Of a DNA stretch of 64,000 nt, positions 54,902 through 64,000 are shown piece after piece. Each line of letters opens with the position of its first letter. Within the stretch, counting starts at the first letter, position 1. Source of the stretch: Candidatus Chlorohelix allophototropha (GTDB taxonomy: Bacteria > Chloroflexota > Chloroflexia > Chloroheliales > Chloroheliaceae); contig NZ_CP128399.1 of the NCBI RefSeq assembly GCF_030389965.1, forward strand, positions 2,160,934 to 2,224,933, written 5' to 3'. The position numbers and the translations under genes were made by a program. The notes under the pieces were generated by a model, which worked only from the letters and a program-made list of their open reading frames with translations, did not search any database and was not told where the DNA came from.

Positions 54902-55370
54902 CGCGTTAAAATCCTTACTAGCTCCAAAACAGGCAGCTTTGAATAGTTAGAGTTCTCTTTTGAAGCTGTTGAATACTACACGCCGCTGACTACAAACCCA
55001 AAAAAAAGGCAACACAAATACAAGGCTGTTCGCCACTCAACTTTTTAAATCAAATACAGGAAGAGCATTGGCGAGAATTTTGGATAATGAGCCTGGCTAA
55101 CGTATTTTAGAAATGTTAGTGCAGGATGTGATGTTAATATGATGTTGTGCTAGAACGTATTATTGTCACTTAGGTAATATGAGATTTCCTTTTACAAACT
55201 CTGTTGCCAGATATAAAAAGATTAAATATTGATAAAAATAATTACATAAATTGATACATAGTTATTTATATATATAGTGTAATTTAAAGTTCGATATTTC
55301 ACAATGTTACCTTAGTACCGGGTTATAAGATACGATTGGCGAACTAACCCAAACAACAGAACCCGGTTAA

Positions 55371-55460
55371 GCGGCAGATTTGAGTGATTTTATAAAGACG
55401 ATTCGAGAATTAGGCGCAAATAGCAAACTCACCAAACCAGCCAACATGACTCGCCCGGGT
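55371..55460 (+). pseudogene. Partial copy of the LCAT-like hydrolase gene
   Basis: About 90 bases that match 43275-43366 with roughly ten substitutions, including GATTTTATAAAGACGATTCG and GGCAAACTCACCAAACCAGC-like stretches in the same order. The frame encodes LSDFIKTIRELG as in the intact gene. Nothing of the catalytic region is seen. Relic of a second gene copy or of a duplication. Confidence 0.8.
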
Positions 55461-55629
55461 ACAACTTGCTGGGTATTCAGCCAACCCTACTTACTGTCGG
55501 TTTCTTTAATAAGCGAGGTTGCTATGCTGATACCTTCACCCCTGCTTTGCTGATTTGGTTGTCCATAAAAAGAGTGTAGTAGCTTGTTGTCTAAAATTTG
55601 AAGCTGCTGGCAGCTAACTTCAAAAAACC

Positions 55630-55780
55630 CGTACATTTGGCACAACAACCTCAGAACTGCTGGACTTACCGGATTGGCTTCTGAAGTAGGGAATTACCCA
55701 TATCGCAATAGAAAAGTATCGGCGACTATTGGAAACCGATGCATAATATTCTGGAAGGCAACGTCGAGGTATTGCTATAG
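55630..55780 (+). pseudogene. IS110-family transposase relic
   Basis: The translation reads RTFGTTTSELLDLPDWLLK, stop, GITHIA, then after a +1 shift ESIGDYWKPMHNILEGNVEV. This matches the DEDD-domain segment of IS110 transposases (usually MESTGVYWKPVYNILE). It has an in-frame stop and a frameshift, and no C-terminal part. It is unlike the intact element at 2525-4176. Confidence 0.75.
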
Positions 55781-56060
55781 ATGTTCAGATTAGAATTTGG
55801 AATCAAGCAGTAGAGATTGAGGAAGCTGTTTTAACAGCCAAGAACTTAAAATATCCCGAAATATATTCAGAAAGGGTTTGTAGGCACTTGCGCTTACAGG
55901 ATAGATGCGCCATCACACCCAATAGTTGCTTATTTAACGACCTTAGCTGAATTCGCTAATTATACGGGCGTTGGTTGTAAGACCACAATGGAAATGGGGC
56001 AGGTCAGAATTCTACAATAGCGGTCTGCAAGCCTATTCATTATTATCTTGATAAAAGAAG

Positions 56061-56080
56061 CCCCGTCGTAAGAGACGGGG
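56061..56080 (+). terminator. Hairpin with T-rich tail
   Basis: CCCCGTC-GTAAGA-GACGGGG followed by TATTTTGTT. It has the shape of a Rho-independent terminator but no gene precedes it; a leftover of the decayed region, or the end of a small RNA. Confidence 0.5.
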
Positions 56081-56273
56081 TATTTTGTTGGCTTAATCGG
56101 GCACTCTACAAAGCCATACAATAATCGACTGGGAATGTAATCGTTATCTGAGTAGGTTTTTGGAATATACTTATATAGTTGACCAATATGGGGTTTTACA
56201 GACTTTTGGAATTATTTTTCACTAAAAGTCAGGAATTCTGTAAAACCCCCCAAAACGTCAAATTGAAGCTAAT
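56081..56273 (+). repeat. Intergenic repeat, copy 2
   Basis: Diverged direct copy of 13645-13858. The first 50 bases and the stretch TTTTGGAATTATTTTTCACT are best conserved; the middle differs and is shorter by about 20 bases. Confidence 0.7.
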
Positions 56274-56293
56274 CTACAAGTTCAGAAAGCGTA

Positions 56294-58561
56294 TCACGCA
56301 GCGCACTTATATAATTGACCCTGACTAGTTGCGCTTGTTCCGCTCGACCAGACCTGTGAACTTATCGTCGAGCAGTTTTGTTGTACCCAGCCGGTGACAG
56401 ATTGGCTATTATTGCCTCGCCCAATGCCACCGCTGCTATCGAGCAGCACAAAGCGCACCTCGTTATTTTTAACCATCTGCGCGAATTGTTGCACTGTTAC
56501 GGTCTGGTCGCTGCCCATAAAGCCGCCCAACGCCATTACAGGCTGCCCGGTATTTATAATTATCGCTGAGGCATTCTGGCTTGAAGTAGTGACAAGTAAA
56601 TAGGTGCTATTGGCTCGGTTTGCCTCAAGATATGCCAGTAATTGGTTGGTTGCCTTAAGTTCCATTGTTGGATTGCCGATCATGCCTGAAGAAACCGGAG
56701 CGGTGTTATTAGCCGAAGCGGGTGGTAACGCTTTGAATGATAACGAAATGCCCAGACTTGTTATTATTATAAGCGCTACGATTGTTAGCGCTTTGCCGTA
56801 AGTTTGGAGGATTCTTGCGTTCTTAAACACAAAGCGCACAAGTAATGGCATCACCACTAAACTTACCAACGCCACAATTAGAATAGTTAGCCACATATTC
56901 CAGTTTTTCAGCAAGTTATTTAACAGGTTAATACCTCCGCTGGAAGTATTGCTGCCTGTAGGTAGTGCAGTTGGCAAGGTTTCGTTAGTATAGGATTTAT
57001 TCAGAACTGCGTTTATCGACCAAGCTAAAGGGGTAGCACAAAGTCCTGCAAATCCAACTCCTGTAATAAGGTTCGTCAATTTGTTTGAAAGCGGACGAAC
57101 TAGTGCTGGCAAGGCAAGCAAAGCTACCACACAGATTAATTCAATCCCAAATACTGTCAGAGATAGAGTTCGATTCCAATCAGAATACATACTCAAAATG
57201 TTGAACTGGAATAGCGCCGTTGCTAAAAACACCACGGGCAAAAGTAATCTTTGCCAACTACCCTTGCGGTAGGCGTACCATAACGCTTCCAGTGAAATTC
57301 CACCCAGCGCGGCTATTCCGGGCGATAGCATAACCAGATAGTAGCTATGGAAAATGCCCCCCGCTATACTGAAAACCACCATAAAGGTTAAAAGCCAACC
57401 GCTCCACAGTAGCAAGTTCTGATAACGCTGCCTGCGAATTTGTCCCGCTGGAAATCTCCGCCGATACTGAATTGCTGCAAGCACTATCCCGGCGAGCGAC
57501 AGTGGCAACAACCAGCCCGCCTCTCCAGCCAGTGAAGAATCAAACATCCTGAAGGGTCCGGCTTGCCCGGCGATAACTCCATTCATACCACCACCGTTGC
57601 CCGGTCTGACATTGCCGTTATTTACAGGTGGTTGGAAACCGTTCGGGGGTTGATTGCCCCTCGGTTGGTTAAATCCTCCGGGAGGGTTGCCGTTACTGTT
57701 TCCGGTACTTTGGCTTTCAATCCGGTTCAGCCCGTTATAGTCAAAAATCAGGTTCAAAACCGAATTAGTTGAACTGCTACCGATGTACGGACGCTGATCG
57801 GCAGGAGTTAAATCTACTGCCACCGCCCAAGAAAGTGAAACCGCCGCCAAAACTATGGTTGATAGCACAAGATGGATTATTCGTTTCCACCATTTCACCG
57901 GGGCAAGTAACAAATATACCAGATAAAATGCCGGCAGTACTATAAATGCTTCCAGCATCTTGATATTAAAAGCCACGCCTATCATTGCGGTGGACAGCGA
58001 TAGCCATGCTATGCTGCCTTTTGCGGTTGCGCGGCTTAATGCCCATGCACCTACCAACATGAAAAATATTAACAAGCTCTCAGGGTTATTGTGGCGGCTC
58101 ATTACTACAAAAATTGGAGTAATTGCTAGAATAAAAGCTGAGGCTAATCCGGCGATAGTTCCAAAATAGCGACTAACCATGTGATAGAGTAACGCTACGC
58201 TGCCAACGCCTGCCAACGCCGAGGGCAAGATAAGGCTCACCCCGTTGTAGCCCACCAACCACGCGCTTGCAGTTTGAAACCATAAAGCCACTGGAGGTTT
58301 ATCTATAGTTATGAAGCCGCCGGGATCGTAGGCATTGAAGAAGAAATTATGCCAGTTTTGTAACATGCTACGTACTGCCGCCGAGTAATATTCATTGGTA
58401 TAATAATCGGCTTTTAGCAAGGCAAGGTTTAAGATTGCGGAAAGAAATAAGATTCCCCCAAGGCTAACCCACCGCCAAGGTATTGCGTTATTACGTGCAG
58501 TTCTTTGTTTAACCTGATTTTCGATTTTTGTTTCTTGCTTTGTTTCTTGTAAAATGCTCAT
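56294..58561 (-). CDS. GT39/YkcB-like membrane glycosyltransferase (second of tandem pair)
   Basis: A protein of 755 residues if started at 58561 (MSILQETK); a more upstream ATG at 58654 would overlap the previous gene. It belongs to the ArnT/PMT_2 GT-C type, with about 12 helices. FNAYDPGGFITIDKPPVALW contains the loop Asp residues of the active site; SRHNNPESLLIFFMLVGAWA follows. A Gly/Asn/Pro-rich loop (residues about 285-345) interrupts the membrane part. The C-terminal extracytoplasmic domain includes NTGQPVMALGGFMGSDQTVT and WVQQNCSTI. It would transfer a sugar from a polyprenyl phosphate donor. Confidence 0.88.
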   Translation of the reverse strand: MSILQETKQETKIENQVKQRTARNNAIPWRWVSLGGILFLSAILNLALLKADYYTNEYYSAAVRSMLQNWHNFFFNAYDPGGFITIDKPPVALWFQTASAWLVGYNGVSLILPSALAGVGSVALLYHMVSRYFGTIAGLASAFILAITPIFVVMSRHNNPESLLIFFMLVGAWALSRATAKGSIAWLSLSTAMIGVAFNIKMLEAFIVLPAFYLVYLLLAPVKWWKRIIHLVLSTIVLAAVSLSWAVAVDLTPADQRPYIGSSSTNSVLNLIFDYNGLNRIESQSTGNSNGNPPGGFNQPRGNQPPNGFQPPVNNGNVRPGNGGGMNGVIAGQAGPFRMFDSSLAGEAGWLLPLSLAGIVLAAIQYRRRFPAGQIRRQRYQNLLLWSGWLLTFMVVFSIAGGIFHSYYLVMLSPGIAALGGISLEALWYAYRKGSWQRLLLPVVFLATALFQFNILSMYSDWNRTLSLTVFGIELICVVALLALPALVRPLSNKLTNLITGVGFAGLCATPLAWSINAVLNKSYTNETLPTALPTGSNTSSGGINLLNNLLKNWNMWLTILIVALVSLVVMPLLVRFVFKNARILQTYGKALTIVALIIITSLGISLSFKALPPASANNTAPVSSGMIGNPTMELKATNQLLAYLEANRANSTYLLVTTSSQNASAIIINTGQPVMALGGFMGSDQTVTVQQFAQMVKNNEVRFVLLDSSGGIGRGNNSQSVTGWVQQNCSTISSQVWSSGTSATSQGQLYKCAA

Positions 58562-58641
58562 GTTTTTTCTCTGTGTATATAGGCAAGGAGCAACTCTCCC
58601 TGCCGGAAGAATTGCCCCTTGATAATTGCTATAGCTCGCTT

Positions 58642-61017
58642 TTAGCTGCCGCAAACATAGAGTTGCTCGCTGCCGCCCATTATCTTAATACCGTCAAAAC
58701 TTATACCGCCGCCTGAACTCTGGCTGGTGTTGCTACCAGAACCTGAGTATTGGCTACTGCTTACAACAGTACATTTTTGCTGCACATACTGAGTGACTTG
58801 AGTATTTCCACCTCTACCACCATTGCCGCCTAATAGGAAGTAACGGACGGTATGGTTTGCTATCATCTGCTCTAGTTGGGTAGCACTGGTTACAATATTG
58901 TCGCTACCACTAAACCCACCCAAAGACATCACCGGCTTACCAGTTTCGATGATATAGGATGACGCTGAATTCGAGTCTGCTACTGCTACCAAATATTTGT
59001 AATCACCTTGATTCGCTACCAGATATTGAACCAACACGCTATTCGCTTGACCCTGACCGGGAGCACCGCCACCGAATGGCATGCCTTGCCCTGAGAAAGC
59101 GGAGGTATTTGTAGTGGTTTGTGCCTGCGCTGCATTAATCCACCACCCGGTACTACCTAGCAAGAGCATAACCAGTAACACACCGCTTATTACAGGTCGA
59201 TTGAACCAACGCTGCTGCCTTAAAAGGTTGCGCAACCCGAACACCACTAAAAGTGCGCCGACTACTATCGCCAGAAGTATAAGCTGTCCGCTCAGGTTTT
59301 TCCCCACGAAAGTTAACCATGCTTGCGGAATAGCGCCGCTGCTAGAACTAGTGCTTAAACCGGGCAGTACCTGTACACCGCTTGGTGTTGCCGAAGGAAG
59401 CGACCCGGTGATAGAGGTAAATACTGCCCTGATTGATAAGACCGCCGGAGTGACTATTAAACAAGCCATGCTTACCCACATCACTATCAGTTGGAAGATA
59501 TTTCCAAATCGTTCGGATTTCATGACTTTGCCAAGTACCAAGCCTAGCAAGGAGATAACTCCAACCGCTACCAATGCCGGACTAAGCCACCAATTCCAAT
59601 CGGTGTAATCGGTCAAAAGGTAAGCCTGATAGAAAGCGGTGGCACCAATACCAAGCGGGAGTAGATAAGCCATCCAGCCACCTTTACGATACTGTTTCCA
59701 CAACATTACAGTTGCAATACCGGCTAGGGCAGCTTCTGCCGGAGCCATAATATTCAAATAGTAGTTGTGGAAAACGCCTTTCGAGAAGCTGAACACAACC
59801 CCAAAAGTAAGCAACCACCCACCCCATAGCAATATTGATCGCAGTCGGCGAGAGCGTTCTTCGCCCTTACCCATCCCAAAGAAGGAGTAAATTCCACCAT
59901 AAGCTATACCTAGCATTGCCAAAGGGAAGAACCAGTTAAACTCTGCCCCATTTTGAGGAGTTATTAACCGAGTCGCGCCCGCTTGTCCACCAAAGCCCGC
60001 GCCACCGGGTGCGCCGCCAGCCTGACCATTAGGACTAAATCCAGTCGGTGGGGTAATATCTACACCAGCCGGAAGGGGAGGCAGAGTTATACTATCAAAA
60101 GTAGGTGCTCCTTGAGCTTGCCCATCCGCATTATTATTTACCGGATTGATACTATTACTTCCTCCCATTTCATTACCGCTGATACGACCTAAACCGTTGT
60201 AATTTAGAATCAAATCTATTTCGCTATTGACTGAACTGCTATCTACATAAGGGCGTTGGTTTGTTGGGGTTAGGTCAACTGCAACTGCCCATGACAGCGA
60301 TATAACCGCTATAACCACGCTCACTATCGCAAGGTGAATAATTCTTTTTAGCCAAGTTGTGCGAGCGAGTAGGAAGTACATCGCGTAGAATGCTGGCAAT
60401 ACCACATAAGCTTCTAGCATCTTGACGTTAAAAGCTACCCCGACCAGTGCGCCCGCCAGCAATAGACAGCGGAAACTCCCTTTATCGGCAGCCCGAAACA
60501 TTGCCCAAGCAGCGAGCATTAGTGTAAATACCAGAATGCTATCGGGATTATTGTGCCGACTCATTACTACAAAGATTGGAGTAATAGCCAGCATTAGCGC
60601 CGATACCAACCCAGTGGCAGTTCCAAATGAACGCTTTACCATAATATAGAGCAGGAAAACACTGCCTACCCCGGCTAACGCTTCCGGCAAAAGAATGCTG
60701 AACCCGCTAAAACCTAGTACCTTTGCAAAAATAGCTTGCACCCAGAAAGCAACGGGCGGTTTATCAACAGTTACAAAACCGCCGGGGTCGAACGATACAA
60801 AGAAAAAATTACTCCAACTCTGGATCATGCTTTTAACGGCGGCGGCATAATAGTTGTTGGAATAGCCGTTAATACTCAAATTCCATATACCCAGAAAGCT
60901 AGATAGTAAAAGAATTGCTCCAAGCGGTAAAGATTGCCAACTCCAGCGAATTTTACCAAGCGGTTTTTGTATTATCTTGCTTTTGATCTCACTGATTGGT
61001 TCTAACATTGTACTCAT
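58642..61017 (-). CDS. GT39/YkcB-like membrane glycosyltransferase (first of tandem pair)
   Basis: A protein of 791 residues, clearly a paralogue of the next gene downstream: VSFDPGGFVTVDKPPVAFWV, SRHNNPDSILVFTLMLAAWA and ETGKPVMSLGGFSGSDNIVT correspond. It has the same GT-C membrane part, a Gly/Asn/Pro-rich loop (about 280-345) and a C-terminal domain with YVQQKCTVVSSSQYSGSG and a Ser/Gly-rich end. The gap to its partner is 80 bases. The two lie opposite a two-component system, which may regulate them through the shared region 61018-61198. Confidence 0.88.
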   Translation of the reverse strand: MSTMLEPISEIKSKIIQKPLGKIRWSWQSLPLGAILLLSSFLGIWNLSINGYSNNYYAAAVKSMIQSWSNFFFVSFDPGGFVTVDKPPVAFWVQAIFAKVLGFSGFSILLPEALAGVGSVFLLYIMVKRSFGTATGLVSALMLAITPIFVVMSRHNNPDSILVFTLMLAAWAMFRAADKGSFRCLLLAGALVGVAFNVKMLEAYVVLPAFYAMYFLLARTTWLKRIIHLAIVSVVIAVISLSWAVAVDLTPTNQRPYVDSSSVNSEIDLILNYNGLGRISGNEMGGSNSINPVNNNADGQAQGAPTFDSITLPPLPAGVDITPPTGFSPNGQAGGAPGGAGFGGQAGATRLITPQNGAEFNWFFPLAMLGIAYGGIYSFFGMGKGEERSRRLRSILLWGGWLLTFGVVFSFSKGVFHNYYLNIMAPAEAALAGIATVMLWKQYRKGGWMAYLLPLGIGATAFYQAYLLTDYTDWNWWLSPALVAVGVISLLGLVLGKVMKSERFGNIFQLIVMWVSMACLIVTPAVLSIRAVFTSITGSLPSATPSGVQVLPGLSTSSSSGAIPQAWLTFVGKNLSGQLILLAIVVGALLVVFGLRNLLRQQRWFNRPVISGVLLVMLLLGSTGWWINAAQAQTTTNTSAFSGQGMPFGGGAPGQGQANSVLVQYLVANQGDYKYLVAVADSNSASSYIIETGKPVMSLGGFSGSDNIVTSATQLEQMIANHTVRYFLLGGNGGRGGNTQVTQYVQQKCTVVSSSQYSGSGSNTSQSSGGGISFDGIKIMGGSEQLYVCGS

Positions 61018-61198
61018 AATTTGTAATTAACCTTTCTAACACTTCCAGGTCTTTGTGAACTACTACCAGCTTAATCAAATAGCATTAGGGTTTTATTGAA
61101 ACTGTATGAGAAATTTCCAATAATTCCTCAATGTTTCTTTAATATTGATATACTAAGCTTAGAATAATTACTGATAAATATAAGGAAGCTGGCTTATT
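61018..61198. promoter_or_regulatory. Shared control region of the divergent glycosyltransferase and two-component genes
   Basis: 181 bases between divergent starts. No exact direct repeats of the kind bound by PhoB-type regulators are obvious. AT-rich near 61130-61185. Promoter positions not fixed. Confidence 0.4.
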
Positions 61199-61876
61199 AT
61201 GCATGTTCTAGTGGTTGAAGACGAACAAAAAATAGCAAGGTTATTGCGCCGGGTACTTACCGAAGAGCGCCATAATGTAGATATGGCTTTCGATGGAATA
61301 TCCGGGCTGGAACTGGCAGAAACAGGCAACTACGATCTGATTATTCTTGATTTGATGCTTCCCGGTATGGATGGAGTTGAGATTTGCCGCCGTATTAGGA
61401 GCGAGAAAATCGACTCAATTCTCCTAATGCTCACCGCGCGTGGCGCTGTTGAGGATAGGGTGATGGGACTCAATGCGGGTGCAGATGACTATTTGACCAA
61501 GCCGTTTGCCATTTCCGAATTGATGGCAAGAGTAAATGCGCTACTTAGACGACGTGACCGCACTCCCGATATAAGCAATGCTATCCTAAAAGTAGGCGAT
61601 CTCACGCTGGATTTGATTCGGCACGAAGTAACCAGAGGGGGTAGGCATATTGAACTGACTGCCAAAGAATTTTCTTTGCTGGAATATCTTATGCGCCATC
61701 CCGGTCAGGTGCTTACCCGCACCCAGATTACCGATCAAATATGGCGTTATGATATGGAAGCGCTCTCTAATGTGGTTGATACCTATATCCATTACCTGCG
61801 CGACAAAATAGACAAAGGTTTTTCTTCCCCTTTACTTAAAACCATCCGGGGCATCGGTTATAAACTCGAAGCATAA
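61199..61876 (+). CDS. OmpR-family response regulator
   Basis: A protein of 225 residues. The receiver domain begins MHVLVVEDEQKIARLLRRVL (acidic pair), has LIILDLMLPGMDGVEICRRI with the phospho-acceptor Asp, and DYLTKPFAISELMARV with the Lys. The winged-helix domain has LTAKEFSLLEYLMRHPGQVL and VVDTYIHYLRDKIDKG. A kinase gene follows after 31 bases. Divergent to the two glycosyltransferases. Confidence 0.95.
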   Translation: MHVLVVEDEQKIARLLRRVLTEERHNVDMAFDGISGLELAETGNYDLIILDLMLPGMDGVEICRRIRSEKIDSILLMLTARGAVEDRVMGLNAGADDYLTKPFAISELMARVNALLRRRDRTPDISNAILKVGDLTLDLIRHEVTRGGRHIELTAKEFSLLEYLMRHPGQVLTRTQITDQIWRYDMEALSNVVDTYIHYLRDKIDKGFSSPLLKTIRGIGYKLEA

Positions 61877-61907
61877 CTAAGAATCATTCTAAACAAGCGT
61901 GTGAAAT

Positions 61908-63356
61908 TTGATCACTTTATCCAGAAAAAATAAAACGACTAAATCATTAAGAGCTGAAAATTCTCAGGCGGGCAAGCACCTGTTTCGACAGGTAAGAGTT
62001 CGCATGACTCTTTGGTATGGTGGCGTGCTGACAATTGCTTTGCTGCTTTTCGGCGTGGCGCTTTTCTTCAGCGTACAACAAAATCTCTTGCAACCCGTTT
62101 TAAGTGAAATGAAGGCGCAAACTACACAGGTAGAGCAGCAATGGTTACGCCAAACCCCGCAAAGTTGCCCCTTGATTTCAACCGGGAATACCCCTGATAG
62201 ACCATTTTCAGTGCCTGAACCCCCTCCGGATGGAAATAGGTTCAGAGCGCCCTTCTACTTTGCCTGTTATGATAGTACAGGAGTTATTTTAAGCCTCGAC
62301 CCACGCACAACCGGAACAGGGTCTCTAAGCAACCCTGATAAATATCTTAACTCGGCGCTTGCCTTGAAAGCGTTGTCGATATGGAAGCAGAATGGGCAAA
62401 CTGAAGTTACCGACACGGTGGATGGTGGTCAAAATGTTGGTCAAATATATCGCTATGCCAGCGTAGTAACTGATATATCCGGTCAAAAGGTATTGGGTGT
62501 GGTGCAAGTAGGCAGAGCAGTAGAGGATTTGCAGTCAGCGTTACAGGTATTGCGCGATTTACTGCTGGTACTTGGCTTTATTACATTACTGGTAGCGACT
62601 GCGGGCGGTTTGTTTCTGGCGGGGCGTGCCCTCCAACCTACCCGTCAGGCTTTTACACGCCAACAGGTTTTTATTGCCGATGCTTCTCATGAGTTGCGAA
62701 CCCCGCTCACCTTGCTAAAAGCCGATGCTGAGCTATTACTACGCGGTTCAGAAACGCTTGACCCAGATGATGCTGAATTGGTAGTGGATATTATGACAGA
62801 AGCGGAACATCTAAATAATATCGCTAACAATCTTTTACAACTGGCGCGTCTTGACGCGGGTAAACAACACCTCGAACAGGATGTGGTTGACCTGAGTGAA
62901 ATAGGCGCTGGCGTTCTGAAGCGCGTTAAGACTTACGCTACCGAAAAACGACTTGAATTGAAGGTTAACACTTCTGCGCCCGTGCTTGTTATCGGGGATA
63001 AGCAACTGTTGGAACAGGCAATCCTAATTTTACTGGATAATGCAGTCAAATATACCCCTGAAGGTGGCACAATAACTTTGAGAACCGATTCGGATGCAAA
63101 ATGGGCATGGCTGGAAGTGGTTGATACCGGAATCGGAATTCCTCCAGAGCATCTTGCTCATTTAGGCGAACGCTTTTACCGGGTTGATAAGGCGCGTTCT
63201 CGTGAAGAGGGTGGCACCGGGCTTGGCTTAGCGCTGGCAAAAAGTATTGCCGGTTTGCATAAAGGTCGTTTACACATTGAAAGTGAACTTAATGGCGGTA
63301 CCACTGCAAAGATTATTATGGCAGTGGTACGAGCGAGAGAGGTTAGTTCTATTTGA
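61908..63356 (+). CDS. Sensor histidine kinase
   Basis: A protein of 482 residues, TTG start (start uncertain; no strong Shine-Dalgarno). Membrane helix 1 near 42-63 (GVLTIALLLFGVALFFSV), an extracytoplasmic sensor of about 150 residues rich in Pro, helix 2 near 215-240 (LLLVLGFITLLVATAGGLFL), then HisKA with FIADASHELRTPLTLLKADA, and HATPase with ILLDNAVKYTPEGG, DTGIGIPPEHLAHLGERF and GGTGLGLALAKSIAG. It pairs with the regulator upstream. Confidence 0.93.
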   Translation: MITLSRKNKTTKSLRAENSQAGKHLFRQVRVRMTLWYGGVLTIALLLFGVALFFSVQQNLLQPVLSEMKAQTTQVEQQWLRQTPQSCPLISTGNTPDRPFSVPEPPPDGNRFRAPFYFACYDSTGVILSLDPRTTGTGSLSNPDKYLNSALALKALSIWKQNGQTEVTDTVDGGQNVGQIYRYASVVTDISGQKVLGVVQVGRAVEDLQSALQVLRDLLLVLGFITLLVATAGGLFLAGRALQPTRQAFTRQQVFIADASHELRTPLTLLKADAELLLRGSETLDPDDAELVVDIMTEAEHLNNIANNLLQLARLDAGKQHLEQDVVDLSEIGAGVLKRVKTYATEKRLELKVNTSAPVLVIGDKQLLEQAILILLDNAVKYTPEGGTITLRTDSDAKWAWLEVVDTGIGIPPEHLAHLGERFYRVDKARSREEGGTGLGLALAKSIAGLHKGRLHIESELNGGTTAKIIMAVVRAREVSSI

Positions 63357-63563
63357 AAAATACCTACAATATATAGTAAATCATCTCAATTCCCTCGATA
63401 GGTACAGCATTGCTTATAGCATGTTACTGCGCTTTATTTTTTTCAGCAGAAATTTTGTAGGATATTATAATAGAGCATATTGCAGAAAGAATATTTTGCT
63501 ATGCAAGAAACTTAGGTTTTTCGCATTTGGGAAGGTTGGAATATTTAAACCGGGAGCTTTATT

Positions 63564-64000
63564 TTGTCTAAATACAACGAGGGTAAACCTGAGAACCCCG
63601 CTACCCGTACCAGCATTTCAGAATCAGAGTCCTTAAAGGATAAGGCATTTAACACTCCGCTACAGAGAGCCGAATTAAAACGTACCTTTCGCCTCGATGT
63701 TATAGCTGCTATTCTATTTAGCACCTATGGAGTGGCAATTATTTCGTTTCCGGCGGTTCTTGCCCGTAAAGAAGGCGGCTCGGATTTTATAATCTCGTTG
63801 GTAATATCCGCTCCGGCAATCGGTCAGTTAAGTACCATATTATGGGCACACTATACACAGCAATTTCCCAAAATGAAAGTCATGGTTTTTCTGGGTAGCG
63901 CGGCGCGACTCTCGCTTGCCTTAGTATTTTTTGCCTTTCAGCCCTGGCTATTTGCAGTAATAATGATGATTTGCCTTACCCTAGAATTATCAATTTCTCC
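63564..64000 (+). CDS. MFS transporter, N-terminal part (cut by window edge)
   Basis: An open frame runs from TTG at 63564 to the window end (145 residues). GGGAG lies 7 bases upstream of the TTG. The N-terminal 45 residues are hydrophilic. Helices follow: VIAAILFSTYGVAIISFPAV, FIISLVISAPAIGQLSTILW, MVFLGSAARLSLALVFFAFQ and PWLFAVIMMICLTLELSIS. The spacing of helices 1-4 fits a major facilitator transporter. Substrate unknown. The gene is separated by about 200 bases from the kinase. Confidence 0.7.
   Translation, partial: MSKYNEGKPENPATRTSISESESLKDKAFNTPLQRAELKRTFRLDVIAAILFSTYGVAIISFPAVLARKEGGSDFIISLVISAPAIGQLSTILWAHYTQQFPKMKVMVFLGSAARLSLALVFFAFQPWLFAVIMMICLTLELSIS

Larger units (their letters stand above)
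54902..56293. other. Gene graveyard: intergenic region with relics
   Basis: About 1.4 kb without an intact gene. The part to 55320 is AT-rich. After it come a partial copy of the LCAT-like gene (55371-55460), an IS110 relic (55630-55780), a hairpin (56061-56080) and a repeat (56081-56273). The stretch 55781-56060 has broken frames that I do not recognise. Confidence 0.7.

Noticed and set aside
55781-56060. A possible gene in the graveyard region
   Set aside because: Short frames with several stops and no recognisable domain; left as unassigned debris.

Overview
The window looks like chromosomal DNA of a Chloroflexota (Chloroflexi) bacterium. The best indications are a DUF2298 membrane protein of the Chlor_Arch_YYY type at 46684-49260, Thr/Pro/Ala-rich linkers in secreted proteins, a CruF-like carotenoid protein, frequent TTG and GTG starts, and a transposase type that I associate with Chloroflexota genomes. 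No rRNA or taxonomic marker beyond rpsT is present, so genus or species cannot be given.

Region 1 (1-13.9 kb) is an accessory block. It holds the 3' end of a tyrosine integrase, an ABC-F ATPase, an IS110-family element with a structured non-coding leader and 16-bp inverted repeats that abuts a truncated IS4-like transposase, a ribbon-helix-helix/HNH gene pair, and an HNH restriction-like enzyme with a possible phosphorothioate-binding N-terminus. A small housekeeping island follows (tRNA-Asp and rpsT, each with a near-consensus sigma-70 promoter). Next comes a nested transposon: a Tn554-like three-gene tyrosine-recombinase unit (8772-12477, 36-bp terminal inverted repeats) lies inside a decayed integrase-core transposase gene whose own element has inverted repeats of about 175 bp (7991-13622).

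Region 2 (14-32.8 kb) is mostly single genes and short operons: a lipoprotein, a PIMT-like methyltransferase with a small upstream gene, a 1295-residue multi-PAS histidine kinase, a degenerate low-molecular-weight phosphatase, a secreted esterase, a glycosyltransferase/methyltransferase pair, a photolyase, CruF, a decayed larA-like gene, a DnaJ-like chaperone, an anti-sigma-like protein and a DedA protein.

Region 3 (32.8-41.1 kb) is a complete peptide ABC importer on the minus strand (two ATPases, two permeases, two binding proteins). Region 4 (41.4-54.9 kb) carries a truncated haemoglobin, a RibD-like reductase, an LCAT-like hydrolase, an acyltransferase, the DUF2298 protein, a two-component system, a DUF2202 protein and a large secreted glycoside hydrolase. 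A 1.4-kb gene graveyard (54.9-56.3 kb) contains a decayed IS110 transposase and a broken copy of part of the hydrolase gene. Region 5 (56.3-64 kb) has two tandem GT39/YkcB-like glycosyltransferases, a divergent two-component system that may control them, and the start of an MFS transporter.

The strongest candidates for something new are the IS110 leader (possible bridge RNA), the Tn554-like unit with long terminal repeats and a nested palindromic left end, the PIMT/small-protein cassette, and repeated intergenic sequences shared by distant parts of the window. All functions are read from sequence patterns by eye; no database search was run.
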